NCBI GenBank assembly: GCA_027352645.1
Contig: DAIEIL010000169.1
Span: 1 to 31,917, forward strand
Source: Rhodobiaceae bacterium
GTDB taxonomy: Bacteria; Pseudomonadota; Alphaproteobacteria; Parvibaculales; Parvibaculaceae
Length of the DNA stretch: 31,917 nucleotides
Reading direction: 5' to 3'
Shown here: positions 16,277 to 24,471 of the stretch, piece by piece
Position numbering within the stretch: the stretch's first letter is position 1
Layout of the letters: each line of letters starts with the position of its first letter
The notes under the pieces: model-generated
What the model saw: the letters and a program-made list of their open reading frames with translations, nothing else
Database searches by the model: none
What the model was told of the DNA's origin: nothing
Translations under genes and position numbers: made by a program

Positions 16277-17332
16277 TCAGCTGTTCAGATCCTGCAGGGT
16301 GCAACCGTCGAATTCGACGATGTAGCCGGCGCCATAGGCCCGCGACGGCGTCTGGAAGCCCGGCTGGAACTGGCCGCCCAGCACGCGCCGCACGGTTTCG
16401 AGGCTGGTCATCGCGGTAAGGGTATAGCCCTCCGGCGTCTGAAGCTTCGAGACGACGCGATCGCCCGCCGCATTCACGGCCTCGCCAAGAAGCACGGCAT
16501 GGCCGGCGCGGCGTTCGGCATCGGTGGGGCCTTCGGGCTGCGCGTCGATCTGGGCCTTGAGGCGCTTCTGCATGAAAGAGCGGCTGGCGAGCCAGCGCGT
16601 GAAGCCGCCCATATTTGCCATCTGTTCGAGCTGCGGACTCGCCTCGAAATAAACCGTGATGTTGGGAATGCCTGTCGAATGAAAAGCGGTCGAGACATCG
16701 CCCCAGCCGATGGCGATACCCTGTTTCGCCCCCTGGCCGAAATCGAACTCGCGGCGAAGTGGCTTCGCAACCGAGACGATCTCGCCGTCGCGGCGGACAC
16801 GCGTTCCAAGACCGACGCTCTCGACGCCCGTCTTTGCGGTGCCACGCGACATTTGGCCGAGGCCCGCAATCGCAAGCGTCAGTTCCACCGCGTCAGGCAT
16901 GCGCGCCTTCATGTGCGCGGCGAGACAATCGCTCGGCACCACGTCGAAGCCGACGCCGGGCAGAATCATGATGCCCGCCTCGCACGCTTCGGCATCGCGC
17001 GCCGCGCAGGCTTCGAAGACGTCAATCTCACCGGTGATGTCGAGGTAATGGGTTTTGGTCTTGATGCAGGCGTCGAGCATCGGCTTCGACGTATGCGCGA
17101 AAGGTCCGGCGATATGGAGCACCGCATCGACCTGCGAGAGCGCGGAGGTCAGCGCCGCCGTGTCGTCGAGGCTGAAGGCCTGATATTCGAAGCCGTGCTG
17201 GCCGGCGATCGATTTGAGACGCGCCTCGTTCCTGCCCGCGAGCAGCGGCTGCATCCCGAGCGCCTTGGCGGTGCGAGCCACGAGCTTGCCCGTATACCCG
17301 GTCGCGCCATAAATCATGAACCTGGCCGTCAT
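16277..17332 (-). CDS. Saccharopine dehydrogenase-like NAD(P)-binding oxidoreductase
   Basis: A 351-aa protein whose N-terminus is a Rossmann fold (FMIYGATGYTGKLVARTAKALG, with GxxGxxG at residues 9-15) followed by the family's LHIAGPFAHTSKPMLDACIKTKTHYLDITGE signature. The rest matches uncharacterised saccharopine-dehydrogenase-like proteins, often called trans-acting enoyl reductases by similarity to mycobacterial lipid enzymes. It is not a true lysine-pathway saccharopine dehydrogenase judging by size and context. The ATG at 17332 has GGGGAGA upstream. Confidence 0.85.
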   Translation of the reverse strand: MTARFMIYGATGYTGKLVARTAKALGMQPLLAGRNEARLKSIAGQHGFEYQAFSLDDTAALTSALSQVDAVLHIAGPFAHTSKPMLDACIKTKTHYLDITGEIDVFEACAARDAEACEAGIMILPGVGFDVVPSDCLAAHMKARMPDAVELTLAIAGLGQMSRGTAKTGVESVGLGTRVRRDGEIVSVAKPLRREFDFGQGAKQGIAIGWGDVSTAFHSTGIPNITVYFEASPQLEQMANMGGFTRWLASRSFMQKRLKAQIDAQPEGPTDAERRAGHAVLLGEAVNAAGDRVVSKLQTPEGYTLTAMTSLETVRRVLGGQFQPGFQTPSRAYGAGYIVEFDGCTLQDLNS

Positions 17333-17383
17333 CGCTCACCGTCTCCCCTGCTTCGACGATGCACCGACTATAGCCTGTTTCGT

Positions 17384-17995
17384 TCAGCCGACGAGTCCGC
17401 GCGCGGCGAGATCCTCCTGCAGGCTCCCTGCACTCTCGAAATGATGGGTATGGAAGCCGAGCTTCGCCGCCGCATCCACATTGCGGCGCGAATCGTCGAT
17501 GAAGAGCGCCCTCCCGGGCACGAGGCCCGTCCGCTCGATCAGGATTTCGAAGATGCGCGGATCGGGCTTCACCACCCCCTCATCGCCGGAAACGACTGTC
17601 GTCCGGAAGCGTTTCAGTTCCGGATAGACCTCCCTGAGATAGGCGAAGGTTGGCGTCGGCATGTTGGTGAGCCCATGGAGCGCGATACCACCGTCGCCAA
17701 GCGCATGAAGGAGATCGACTGTACCTGGCACACGACCGGGAATCATCTCGTGATAACGGCTCCCCCACATATCGATGAGATCGGTGTGCTCAGGGTGCTG
17801 CGCCTTCAGCCTCGCGCCATTCTCCTCGAAGGAAACGCCATAGTCGTGCGCGAGATGCCAGTCGAGCGTGCAAACATTAGAGAGGAAATGCTCCACTTCC
17901 GCTTCGCTGGCGAAAATCTTCCGATAGAGATGGCGGGGATCCCATTCGATCAGGACGTTGCCGATGTCAAAGACGACCGTATCGATTCCGCTCAC
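17384..17995 (-). CDS. HAD-superfamily phosphatase (YihX-like)
   Basis: A 203-aa HAD subfamily IA hydrolase. Motif I is FDIGNVLIEWD, with nucleophile D10 but Gly in place of the usual second Asp, the same arrangement as E. coli YihX (FDLGNVIVD). Motif II is LHGLTNMP, motif III is VVKPDPRIF and motif IV is LFIDDSRRN. Substrate unknown; a sugar phosphate is possible by analogy with YihX. The start is a GTG at 17995; no in-frame ATG lies near the fold start. A terminator separates it from rpmJ. Confidence 0.88.
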   Translation of the reverse strand: MSGIDTVVFDIGNVLIEWDPRHLYRKIFASEAEVEHFLSNVCTLDWHLAHDYGVSFEENGARLKAQHPEHTDLIDMWGSRYHEMIPGRVPGTVDLLHALGDGGIALHGLTNMPTPTFAYLREVYPELKRFRTTVVSGDEGVVKPDPRIFEILIERTGLVPGRALFIDDSRRNVDAAAKLGFHTHHFESAGSLQEDLAARGLVG

Positions 17996-18013
17996 CCGTG
18001 GCCCCCAAAACGA

Positions 18014-18041
18014 AAAGGCCGCACCCGGAGGCGCGGCCTTT
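18014..18041 (-). terminator. Intrinsic terminator after rpmJ
   Basis: The stem AAAGGCCGC (18014-18022) / GCGGCCTTT (18033-18041) has a 10-nt loop. On the minus strand it is followed by TTTTCG and lies about 50 bp after the rpmJ stop and upstream of the HAD gene. Confidence 0.8.
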
Positions 18042-18089
18042 GTTCGACAACAAACGCAAAGCCCGTAAGGCCCATGCGCCGATCCCCGA

Positions 18090-18215
18090 TTAGCCCTGGC
18101 GGGCCTTGTAGCGGGGATTCGTCTTGTTGATGATGTAGATGCGGCCCTTGCGACGGACCAGGCGGTTGTCGCGGTGGCGATTACGCAGCGATCTCAACGA
18201 GTTACGGATCTTCAT
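18090..18215 (-). CDS. rpmJ: 50S ribosomal protein bL36, zinc-free type
   Basis: A 41-aa basic protein beginning MKIRNSLRSLRNRHRDNRLV and ending NPRYKARQG, characteristic of the C-minus form of bL36, which lacks the four zinc-binding cysteines. It is a component of the large ribosomal subunit. The ATG at 18215 follows AAGG at about 6 bases. It stands alone, as is usual for this form in alphaproteobacteria, with its own promoter and terminator. Confidence 0.96.
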   Translation of the reverse strand: MKIRNSLRSLRNRHRDNRLVRRKGRIYIINKTNPRYKARQG

Positions 18216-18494
18216 GATAAACCTTCGGGCGCTTTGTCTCGGATGGGGGCAGTGCGATCGGCCAATAATGACCCCGCCTCCGGTCCCCCGGAGCGCCCTT
18301 GGATTGGCGCGGAACCTAAGGGGCAGACCCTTGCCTGTCAACTGGAAGCTGGGGTCTTTCGGCACCCATGGGCCTGTCCCCGGAAATGGCCTCATTCCGC
18401 CGCTTTTCCTCGCGGGAAAATCGGGCTAGACCATGGCCCAACTCGAAAATGGCGCGGGCGTCACTTTGGCGTCCGCCAAGCACATCCGGTTCCC
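18216..18494. other. Divergent intergenic region rpmJ / alpha-beta hydrolase
   Basis: These 279 bp contain no credible gene. They hold the rpmJ promoter described separately. I see no strong plus-strand promoter for the hydrolase. A GGAAC at 18311-18315 has no CGTT at the right spacing. Confidence 0.5.
18313..18341 (-). promoter_or_regulatory. Sigma-70 promoter of rpmJ
   Basis: Read on the minus strand: a perfect -35 TTGACA (18341-18336), a 17-base spacer and the -10 TAGGTT (18318-18313). Transcription would begin near 18306, about 90 nt before the rpmJ start. The good -35 and ideal spacing fit a highly expressed ribosomal gene. Confidence 0.7.
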
Positions 18495-19493
18495 ATGGCG
18501 TTCGAAAAACCCAACACCTATCTGACGGACCCCGCCGTCCGGTCCATCCCGGACGAAGACGTCATCCGCCACCAGCCGCTCTGGTTCAGCGAAGCGCTGG
18601 CCGCGCCCCGCGAAAGCCGGCGGCTGACCGTCGACGGCGCGAGCATCCACTACCTGCGCTGGGGCAATGACGATCCGAACCGGCCGGGCATTCTCTTCGT
18701 GCATGGCAATGGCGCCCATGCCGAATGGTTCTCCTTCATCGCGCCGCTGCTGACCGACCGCTACAACGTCGCCGCCATGGATCTCGGCGGCATGGGCGAT
18801 AGCGACTGGCGCACGAGCTGTACGCGCGAGAGCTTCGCGCATGAGATCGGCCAGGTGGCGCTCAATGCCGGGCTCGGACCGAAGCCGGTCGTGGTCGGCC
18901 ATTCCTTTGGCGGCTTCGTCACCCTGATTGCCGGCAAGCATTACAGCGAGAAACTCGGCGGACTCATTCTCGCCGATTTCACCGTACGTTCCCCGGTGCG
19001 CGAATGGTTCCTCAACGATCCGCTCCGCAGGCCGACGCGCATCTATCCCGATTTCGAGACTGCGAAGGCGCGCTTCCGCCTCGCGCCGCTTCAACCCTGC
19101 GCCAATGGCTTCATCGTCGATTATATCGGCGGCCTGAGCCTCCGCGAGGTGAAGATCGGCGAGAATCCGGGACGACGCCCCTCGACCGAGGCCGGCTGGA
19201 CATGGAAGTTCGATGCCGAGATGTTCAACGGCTTGCGCATGGGCGACGATCATTCGGAGATCTACAAGAACCTCGCCTGCCCCGCCGCGACGATGTTCGG
19301 CCTCGAAAGCAAGGACTACGATCCGGAGAGCGTCGCTTTCCTGCGCGAACTGGCACCGGAAAAGCCGGTCTTCGCCATTCCCGGCGCACAGCATCACATC
19401 ATGCTGGATCAGCCCCATGCCTTCGCCAGCGGCGTCGCGGCGATGATGGCGCAATGGGAAGCGGAAGGATCGCTCGGCCCCGTCCAACGCTGA
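18495..19493 (+). CDS. Alpha/beta hydrolase
   Basis: Soluble serine hydrolase of 332 aa. The oxyanion loop is LFVHGNGAHAEW (67-78), the nucleophile is S137 in GHSFGG and the catalytic His is at H300/H301 in GAQHHIMLDQP; the acid is probably in FGLESKDYDPE. DLGGMGDSDW is the strand-4 motif. The substrate cannot be inferred. The ATG at 18495 was chosen because similarity to the fold begins soon after and no longer N-terminus is expected; the ribosome-binding site is weak. It is convergent with the PAS gene, 18 bp apart. Confidence 0.87.
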   Translation: MAFEKPNTYLTDPAVRSIPDEDVIRHQPLWFSEALAAPRESRRLTVDGASIHYLRWGNDDPNRPGILFVHGNGAHAEWFSFIAPLLTDRYNVAAMDLGGMGDSDWRTSCTRESFAHEIGQVALNAGLGPKPVVVGHSFGGFVTLIAGKHYSEKLGGLILADFTVRSPVREWFLNDPLRRPTRIYPDFETAKARFRLAPLQPCANGFIVDYIGGLSLREVKIGENPGRRPSTEAGWTWKFDAEMFNGLRMGDDHSEIYKNLACPAATMFGLESKDYDPESVAFLRELAPEKPVFAIPGAQHHIMLDQPHAFASGVAAMMAQWEAEGSLGPVQR

Positions 19494-19511
19494 TGAGGCA
19501 GCGAAGCCGGA

Positions 19512-20060
19512 TCAAAGGGGAATGAACTCCCCCTTCTCGGCGGCGTAGTCCTCGCCGGTATTTCCGCCATCGTCTCCGGTGTCCGTGAAACTGTAGATGG
19601 TCGCACCGAGAATGCCGTCGCCGTTTTCACCGTCTTCGGCGAGCGGAAGGATGATGCGCTCGCCCATGACGATACGCCGTGCATGCGAGAAGACGGCGCC
19701 TTGCCCATGATAACAGGCGGGTTCGGTCACGACGCGCCGATGACGGGCTATGAGCGTCTCGCCGCCGCGATTCCTGAAAAACTCATCCGCCGTCTTCCCG
19801 CGCAGATTCTCGCCGAAGGCCTGGATGATTTCTTCACCGGCCAGGCGACCGACAAAGACATCCGTCAGGGCATCATATTTCCACGACCAGATCAGAGGCA
19901 GGTGCCGGGCGATCGCGCGCGGACTTATGTCCGACCACCCCGGCATTCTGCGGTGCCCACGCGCCTCGTTCCAATGGATTGCCACATCACGTAATGCACC
20001 GTCGGAAATTCGTCTCAACAATTCATCAAACGCCACATCGAATCTCTTGATCGCTTTCAA
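19512..20060 (-). CDS. PAS-domain (PAS_5-like) protein
   Basis: A single-domain protein of up to 182 aa resembling the alphaproteobacterial PAS_5 family: an N-terminal helix (VAIHWNEARGHRRMPGWSDISPRAIARHLP) followed by the PAS core (IWSWKYDALTDVFVGRLAGEEIIQAFGENLRGKTADEFF, then a C-terminal sheet ending in GATIYSF). No output domain is present. The start is uncertain: TTG at 20060 opens the frame, and GTG at 20036 with AAGAGAT upstream is an alternative; no ATG occurs before residue 39. The acidic tail after residue 160 is low-complexity. Confidence 0.75.
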   Translation of the reverse strand: MKAIKRFDVAFDELLRRISDGALRDVAIHWNEARGHRRMPGWSDISPRAIARHLPLIWSWKYDALTDVFVGRLAGEEIIQAFGENLRGKTADEFFRNRGGETLIARHRRVVTEPACYHGQGAVFSHARRIVMGERIILPLAEDGENGDGILGATIYSFTDTGDDGGNTGEDYAAEKGEFIPL

Positions 20061-20120
20061 TATCGGCGAACGATAACAGGAAACCGGTGAATTGGCGTCT
20101 GCGGCAACTGAGCGTGGCCC

Positions 20121-21476
20121 CTACTGGATGCCTATGCCCTCTTCCTCGTCTTCGTACTCGTCCGCCGATTGCTGCAGGTCGCGCATCAGGGGGTGGAAGA
20201 GCGCGAAGACGAGAATGCCCAGGACGAGCAGGGCGCCGACGATGAAGGGCGCCTGATGCATGCGTTCATAGACATTGAAGCCGATGAACGAGTTCAGGAA
20301 GATGAAGGGCGTCAGGATCATGCCGGTCGCGGACGTGCCCGCGATGAAGCCCGCCATCGCGCCCTGGTCGCGATGCGACACGGAAAGCGAGGCGCCCGCC
20401 TGTAGGCCGGGGCGCAGCAGACCGAAGCCGAGGCCCGACAGCGTCAGCGCTGTGACGAGGATTCCGTAGGAAAAGCCCGCGATCAATCCGAGGAAGGAAA
20501 AGATCGTGATGATGGCGCCCCAGCGCAGCAGCCACTGAACCGAGAGGTTGAAGCGCTGGATCAGGCCGATCTGCGCGAAGAGCGCGGCGATTGCCATGGC
20601 CATGAGGCCGACGCTCACCATCTGCGTCGCGTCGTCGAGCTTCAGATGCAGCATGTCGATGAAGTAGAAGGCGCAGAGCTGCATCACGATCGACTGCGCG
20701 AAGCTCAGCGTGATGCTGATCGCGACCCATGGCAGCGCGCGACGGTCGTACCACCTCAGGCCCGTCTTGCGTTCCTGCATTTCGGAAACGCGGTTCGAGG
20801 GCCGCATGCGTTCGGGCAGATAGAACCAGATGAGGCCGGCGCTGACATAGGCGAGAAGGGCCACGGCGTAAAAGGGCGCGACGACATGGATGACGGCGAA
20901 GGCCGCGGCTACGCCGGGGCCTATCGCCGTGCCGATGCCGAAGGCGGCGCCGAGCGAGGCGACGCCCGATGCGCGCTCCGACCGCGTGGTCCGGTCGGCG
21001 ACATAGGCCTGCGCCGCCGACCCGTTGCCGGAGCCGAGACCCCCGAAGATCGAGCGGGCCACAAGCAACATGGGAAAGAGAAGGCTGACATGGATCCAGC
21101 CTTGCAGCCCGACAAGGACCAGCGAGGCAAAGATCGTCGTCGAGATGGCGAAGGCGAGAAGGCCGATCATCATGATCGGCTTGCGGCCGACAACGTCGCT
21201 GCGCCGCCCCCAGAAGGGGCTGGTCACGATCCAGAGGAACGACGACAGCGAATAGATCATCGTCGTCTCGAATTCGCTCATGCCCAGACGCCGCGCGATG
21301 GGCGGCATGACGGCATAAACGAGGGTCTGGCCCATGCCGCCTGCGAGCTGGCACAGGAAAAGTATCTGAAAGGCGCGTTTTCGTTCGGCGGGCGTGGTGA
21401 CGCTGCCATCGGAGAATGATGTCGCCGAACTGGCCGGGAGCGGCGTTGCCGTCGCGGCGGTTTCCTCTGTCGTCAT
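20121..21476 (-). CDS. MFS transporter
   Basis: A 451-aa major facilitator with about 12 predicted membrane segments after a 30-residue Thr/Ala-rich cytoplasmic N-terminus. The signature loop between TM2 and TM3 is WGRRSDVVGRKPIMM (motif A), and the drug/H+ antiporter-like GPGVAAAFAVI region lies in TM5. The C-terminus is strongly acidic (DEYEDEEEG). It belongs to the DHA1-like branch by these motifs, but the substrate is unknown. The ATG at 21476 has AGAGG 6 bases upstream. It is divergent from an acyl-CoA dehydrogenase gene across a 188-bp region that carries a direct repeat. Confidence 0.88.
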   Translation of the reverse strand: MTTEETAATATPLPASSATSFSDGSVTTPAERKRAFQILFLCQLAGGMGQTLVYAVMPPIARRLGMSEFETTMIYSLSSFLWIVTSPFWGRRSDVVGRKPIMMIGLLAFAISTTIFASLVLVGLQGWIHVSLLFPMLLVARSIFGGLGSGNGSAAQAYVADRTTRSERASGVASLGAAFGIGTAIGPGVAAAFAVIHVVAPFYAVALLAYVSAGLIWFYLPERMRPSNRVSEMQERKTGLRWYDRRALPWVAISITLSFAQSIVMQLCAFYFIDMLHLKLDDATQMVSVGLMAMAIAALFAQIGLIQRFNLSVQWLLRWGAIITIFSFLGLIAGFSYGILVTALTLSGLGFGLLRPGLQAGASLSVSHRDQGAMAGFIAGTSATGMILTPFIFLNSFIGFNVYERMHQAPFIVGALLVLGILVFALFHPLMRDLQQSADEYEDEEEGIGIQ

Positions 21477-21550
21477 AGGGGCCTCTGCCGGGCCTTTTGA
21501 ATGTCGCCCTGATTTACGTGAATTGCAGAGCCGCGCCAATGGGTGCGTTC

Positions 21551-21579
21551 AACTTTTTGTGTTTGGTAACTTTTTGTGT
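21551..21579. repeat. 12-bp direct repeat in the MFS / acyl-CoA dehydrogenase intergenic region
   Basis: AACTTTTTGTGT occurs at 21551-21562 and again at 21568-21579, separated by TTGGT (17-bp period). It lies between two divergent genes and stands out as T-rich in GC-rich DNA. A tandem operator is one explanation. Confidence 0.6.
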
Positions 21580-21664
21580 GCGGGAGCCGCAGATCGCCGC
21601 TTGTTATCCGGCCCGACTGCCCTAACCTCCCGCAAAAGACATTCGATACCCGGGGAGGGGACCC

Positions 21665-22900
21665 ATGGAATTGTCACTCAGCGCGCGGGATTCGGCGTTC
21701 CGCGACGAAGTACGCCGCTTTCTCGACGAAAAGCTGATGCCCGACCTGCGCGAGACGGGCAAGCTGATGACCAGCGTCTATGCCGATTACGACACGACCA
21801 TGCGCTGGCATGGAGCGCTTTATGAAAAGGGCTGGGTGGCCCCCGCCTGGCCGGTCGAATATGGCGGCTGCGACTGGACCGTCATGCAGCACTACATCTT
21901 CGCCAGCGAATTCGCGACCGCGGGCGCGCCGCCCCTTTCGCCCATGGGTGTCGGCATGTGCGGGCCGGTGCTGATCGGCCACGGCTCGCCGGAGCAGAAG
22001 GCCTATTACCTGCCCCGCATCCTTTCGGGCGAGGATTTCTGGTGTCAGGGCTATTCGGAACCCGGATCAGGCTCCGATCTCGCCAGCCTGCAGATGAGCG
22101 CCGTCGACATGGGCGACCATTTCCTCTGCAACGGCTCGAAGATCTGGACGACGCATGCGAATTACGCCAACCGCATCTTCAACCTCGTCCGCACCTCGAA
22201 GGAAGACATTCCCCAGCGCGGAATCACCTTCCTGCTGATCGACATGGACACGCCGGGCGTGAAGGTGGAGCCGCTCATCATGCTGTCGGGCGAGCATATC
22301 CAGAACCAGGTCTTTTTCATGGACGTGAAGGTTCCCAAGGCCAATGTCGTCGGCAAGGTCGGCCAGGGCTGGACGGTGGCGAAATATCTGATGGAGTTCG
22401 AGCGCGGCGGTCATGCCTATGCGCCCGGTCTTCATGCGCGGCTGAAGCGCATTCGCGCGATGGCGGCGGAGGAACGCGGATCGGATGGGCTGCGCCTTAT
22501 TGACCAGGCGGATTTCGCCGCGAGGCTCGCAAGTGCGGAGGTCGAGATCACGGCGCTCGAATTCACCGAGCACCGCATCATGTCGGCGCTTTCGCAGGGC
22601 GGCGCGCCGGGACCGGAATCCTCGCTGCTCAAGACGCGCGGTACGGAACTGTCCCAGCATCTCACCGAACTCGCGCTCGAAGCCATTGCGCATTACGCCC
22701 TGCCCTATCAACCCCACGCGACGCATCCCGGCGGCCCCGTGCCGGGCTTCACGCCGCCCAAGGGCAACGCAACGCCCGTCGGCCCACAACATAGCTGGCC
22801 CGTCACATCGAAATATCTGAACGACCGCGCGGGCTCGATCTATGCGGGCACGAATGAAATCCAGCGCAACATCATGGCAAAAGCCGTACTCGGACTTTGA
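21665..22900 (+). CDS. Acyl-CoA dehydrogenase
   Basis: FAD-dependent dehydrogenase of 411 aa introducing an alpha,beta double bond into an acyl-CoA. The three-domain fold is visible: N-terminal helices (SARDSAFRDEVRRFLDEKL), the FAD/substrate loop GYSEPGSGSDLASLQ (about 129-143), the middle sheet domain, and the C-terminal helices ending IYAGTNEIQRNIMAKAVLG. The catalytic base could not be fixed by eye. The length and SEPGSGSDLA form match the FadE group used for branched, aromatic or steroid-type acyl-CoAs as well as fatty acids. The start has GGGAGGGG just upstream. The nitroreductase gene follows after 11 bp. Confidence 0.92.
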   Translation: MELSLSARDSAFRDEVRRFLDEKLMPDLRETGKLMTSVYADYDTTMRWHGALYEKGWVAPAWPVEYGGCDWTVMQHYIFASEFATAGAPPLSPMGVGMCGPVLIGHGSPEQKAYYLPRILSGEDFWCQGYSEPGSGSDLASLQMSAVDMGDHFLCNGSKIWTTHANYANRIFNLVRTSKEDIPQRGITFLLIDMDTPGVKVEPLIMLSGEHIQNQVFFMDVKVPKANVVGKVGQGWTVAKYLMEFERGGHAYAPGLHARLKRIRAMAAEERGSDGLRLIDQADFAARLASAEVEITALEFTEHRIMSALSQGGAPGPESSLLKTRGTELSQHLTELALEAIAHYALPYQPHATHPGGPVPGFTPPKGNATPVGPQHSWPVTSKYLNDRAGSIYAGTNEIQRNIMAKAVLGL

Positions 22901-22911
22901 GGCAGTAACCC

Positions 22912-23583
22912 ATGCATATCGACGACGCGCTCAGGGCGCGGAAATCCATCCGCGCCTTCAGGCACGATCCGGTCCCGCTCGACCTTGTGAAGGAAATTCT
23001 CGAAACCGCTTCGCTCTCTCCCTCCGGCACCAACGTCCAGCCCTGGAAGGTGCATGTGGTCGCGGGCGAAGCGCGACAGAAGCTCATCGAGGAAGTGCTC
23101 GCCCATCGCGAGACCAGTCCGGCCGATGCGGGCGCGGAATTCACCCGTGTCTCCAAGCGCAAGGAGCCTTTCCTGTCGCGCATGAGGAAGCTCGGCAAGG
23201 ACATGTATTCGCTGCTCGGCATTCCCAAGGGCGACCAGGCGGCAAACTGGCGCCAGTGGGGCCGCAACTACGAGTTCTTCGACGCGCCGGTCGGCCTCAT
23301 CTTCTCGGTCGACAAGGATCTCGGGCCCATGGGCTTCGTCGATATCGGCATCTATATGCAGACGCTCATGCTCGTCGCGAAGTCGCGCGGCCTCGACACC
23401 TGCGCGCAGGGCGCATGGAACAATTACTGGTCAGTTACGCGCCGCATCCTCGATATTCCAGAGGAGGAATACATCGTCTGCGGCATGTCGCTCGGCTATG
23501 CCGACGAGACGGCCCCGGTCAACACGCTCGTTTCCGAGCGCGAACCGCTGTGGAGCTTCGCGAGCTTTCGCGGCTTCGATTGA
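22912..23583 (+). CDS. Nitroreductase-family FMN protein
   Basis: A 223-aa flavoprotein. The family opening is ALRARKSIRAFRHDPVP with the FMN-phosphate-binding Arg pair, then SLSPSGTNVQPWKVHVV, and the C-terminal GMSLGYADETAPVN. Members reduce nitro groups, quinones or enoate-like substrates with NAD(P)H. The position 11 bp after an acyl-CoA dehydrogenase suggests co-transcription and possibly a shared catabolic pathway, but the substrate is not evident. Confidence 0.9.
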   Translation: MHIDDALRARKSIRAFRHDPVPLDLVKEILETASLSPSGTNVQPWKVHVVAGEARQKLIEEVLAHRETSPADAGAEFTRVSKRKEPFLSRMRKLGKDMYSLLGIPKGDQAANWRQWGRNYEFFDAPVGLIFSVDKDLGPMGFVDIGIYMQTLMLVAKSRGLDTCAQGAWNNYWSVTRRILDIPEEEYIVCGMSLGYADETAPVNTLVSEREPLWSFASFRGFD

Positions 23584-23599
23584 TCAGAATCGGAAGGGA

Positions 23600-23902
23600 T
23601 CAGTGCTGCCCGATATGGGTGGTGGTAAGGGTCTTTGCCGGGGGCGGCGCATGGGGGATGGCAGGCGAGGCATCCGCCGCCTCAGGCGCGCCGACGACAA
23701 AAAGAACGGGCCCGGAGGGGCTTGCAAGGAGCGGTACGGGATCTGCCATGCCGCCCGCGAGATTGCTCATCACCACCTGACCGCTCATGTCGACCATGGT
23801 CGTGGGGGCCGAAGCCGCGGCCGCCCCGGCGGCACGGGCGCTCGCAACGCCCGCAAGGGCGAAGGACAGGACGAGGGAACCTGCAAGGCGCGTGATGCTC
23901 AT
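23600..23902 (-). CDS. Small secreted hypothetical protein
   Basis: A 100-aa open frame beginning with a plausible type I signal peptide (MSITRLAGSLVLSFALAGVASARAAGA). The mature part is Ala/Pro-rich, ends THIGQH, and is not similar to a family I recognise. Support is the signal peptide and the otherwise gene-free minus strand between two plus-strand genes. The ribosome-binding site is not evident, so this could still be a chance frame. Confidence 0.5.
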   Translation of the reverse strand: MSITRLAGSLVLSFALAGVASARAAGAAAASAPTTMVDMSGQVVMSNLAGGMADPVPLLASPSGPVLFVVGAPEAADASPAIPHAPPPAKTLTTTHIGQH

Positions 23903-24041
23903 GTCTGAGATATAGAGGTTCCGGCCGAAGCTTCAAGCCGCTCAAATACGATCACACCACTGTTCACCGGCTCACCTTGGCCATGCCTGCCCCCGCGTCT
24001 ATCCTCGTGGCAATGAGACAATCACAAAAGGGAGGTTCTTC

Positions 24042-24467
24042 ATGGCGGAATATCCGCGCCCGCTTCCCCTGCCGACGCCCGAAACCCAGCATTTCTGGGA
24101 CGGATGCAAGGCAGGCGAGCTTCGGCTTCAGCGCTGCACCGACTGCACGCATACCTATTTCCCGCCGCGGCCCTTCTGCCCGGCCTGCTCCTCGCGCAAG
24201 GTCGAGGTCTTCAAGGCCTCCGGCAAGGCGACGCTTTACAGCTACATCATCAATCATCGTCCGAGGCCTGATTTCGGCGACCAGCCGCATTCGATCGCGG
24301 TGGTGACGCTCGAAGAAGGTCCGCGCATGATGACGAACATCATCGAATGCCCGCAGACGCCGGAGGCTCTCCAGCTCGACATGCCGCTCGAAGTCATCTT
24401 CGAGAAGGCGAGCGAAGAGATCAGCCTGCCGAAGTTCAAGCCGGCGCCAACACCGGCAAGGAAATAA
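24042..24467 (+). CDS. DUF35 zinc-ribbon/OB-fold acyl-CoA-binding protein
   Basis: A 141-aa protein with a rubredoxin-like zinc ribbon (C32xxC35 and C46xxC49) followed by an OB-fold (about 58-130). DUF35 proteins usually form complexes with thiolase-like or MaoC-like partners and position acyl-CoA substrates. The thiolase-like gene starts 4 bp after this stop, which fits an obligate partner. AGGGAGG lies just upstream of the ATG, a strong ribosome-binding site. Confidence 0.92.
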   Translation: MAEYPRPLPLPTPETQHFWDGCKAGELRLQRCTDCTHTYFPPRPFCPACSSRKVEVFKASGKATLYSYIINHRPRPDFGDQPHSIAVVTLEEGPRMMTNIIECPQTPEALQLDMPLEVIFEKASEEISLPKFKPAPTPARK

Positions 24468-24471
24468 GGCG

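Noticed and set aside
16244..18130. A 628-codon plus-strand open frame
   Set aside because: Antisense to the oxidoreductase and HAD genes, with no recognisable domain; a composition artefact.
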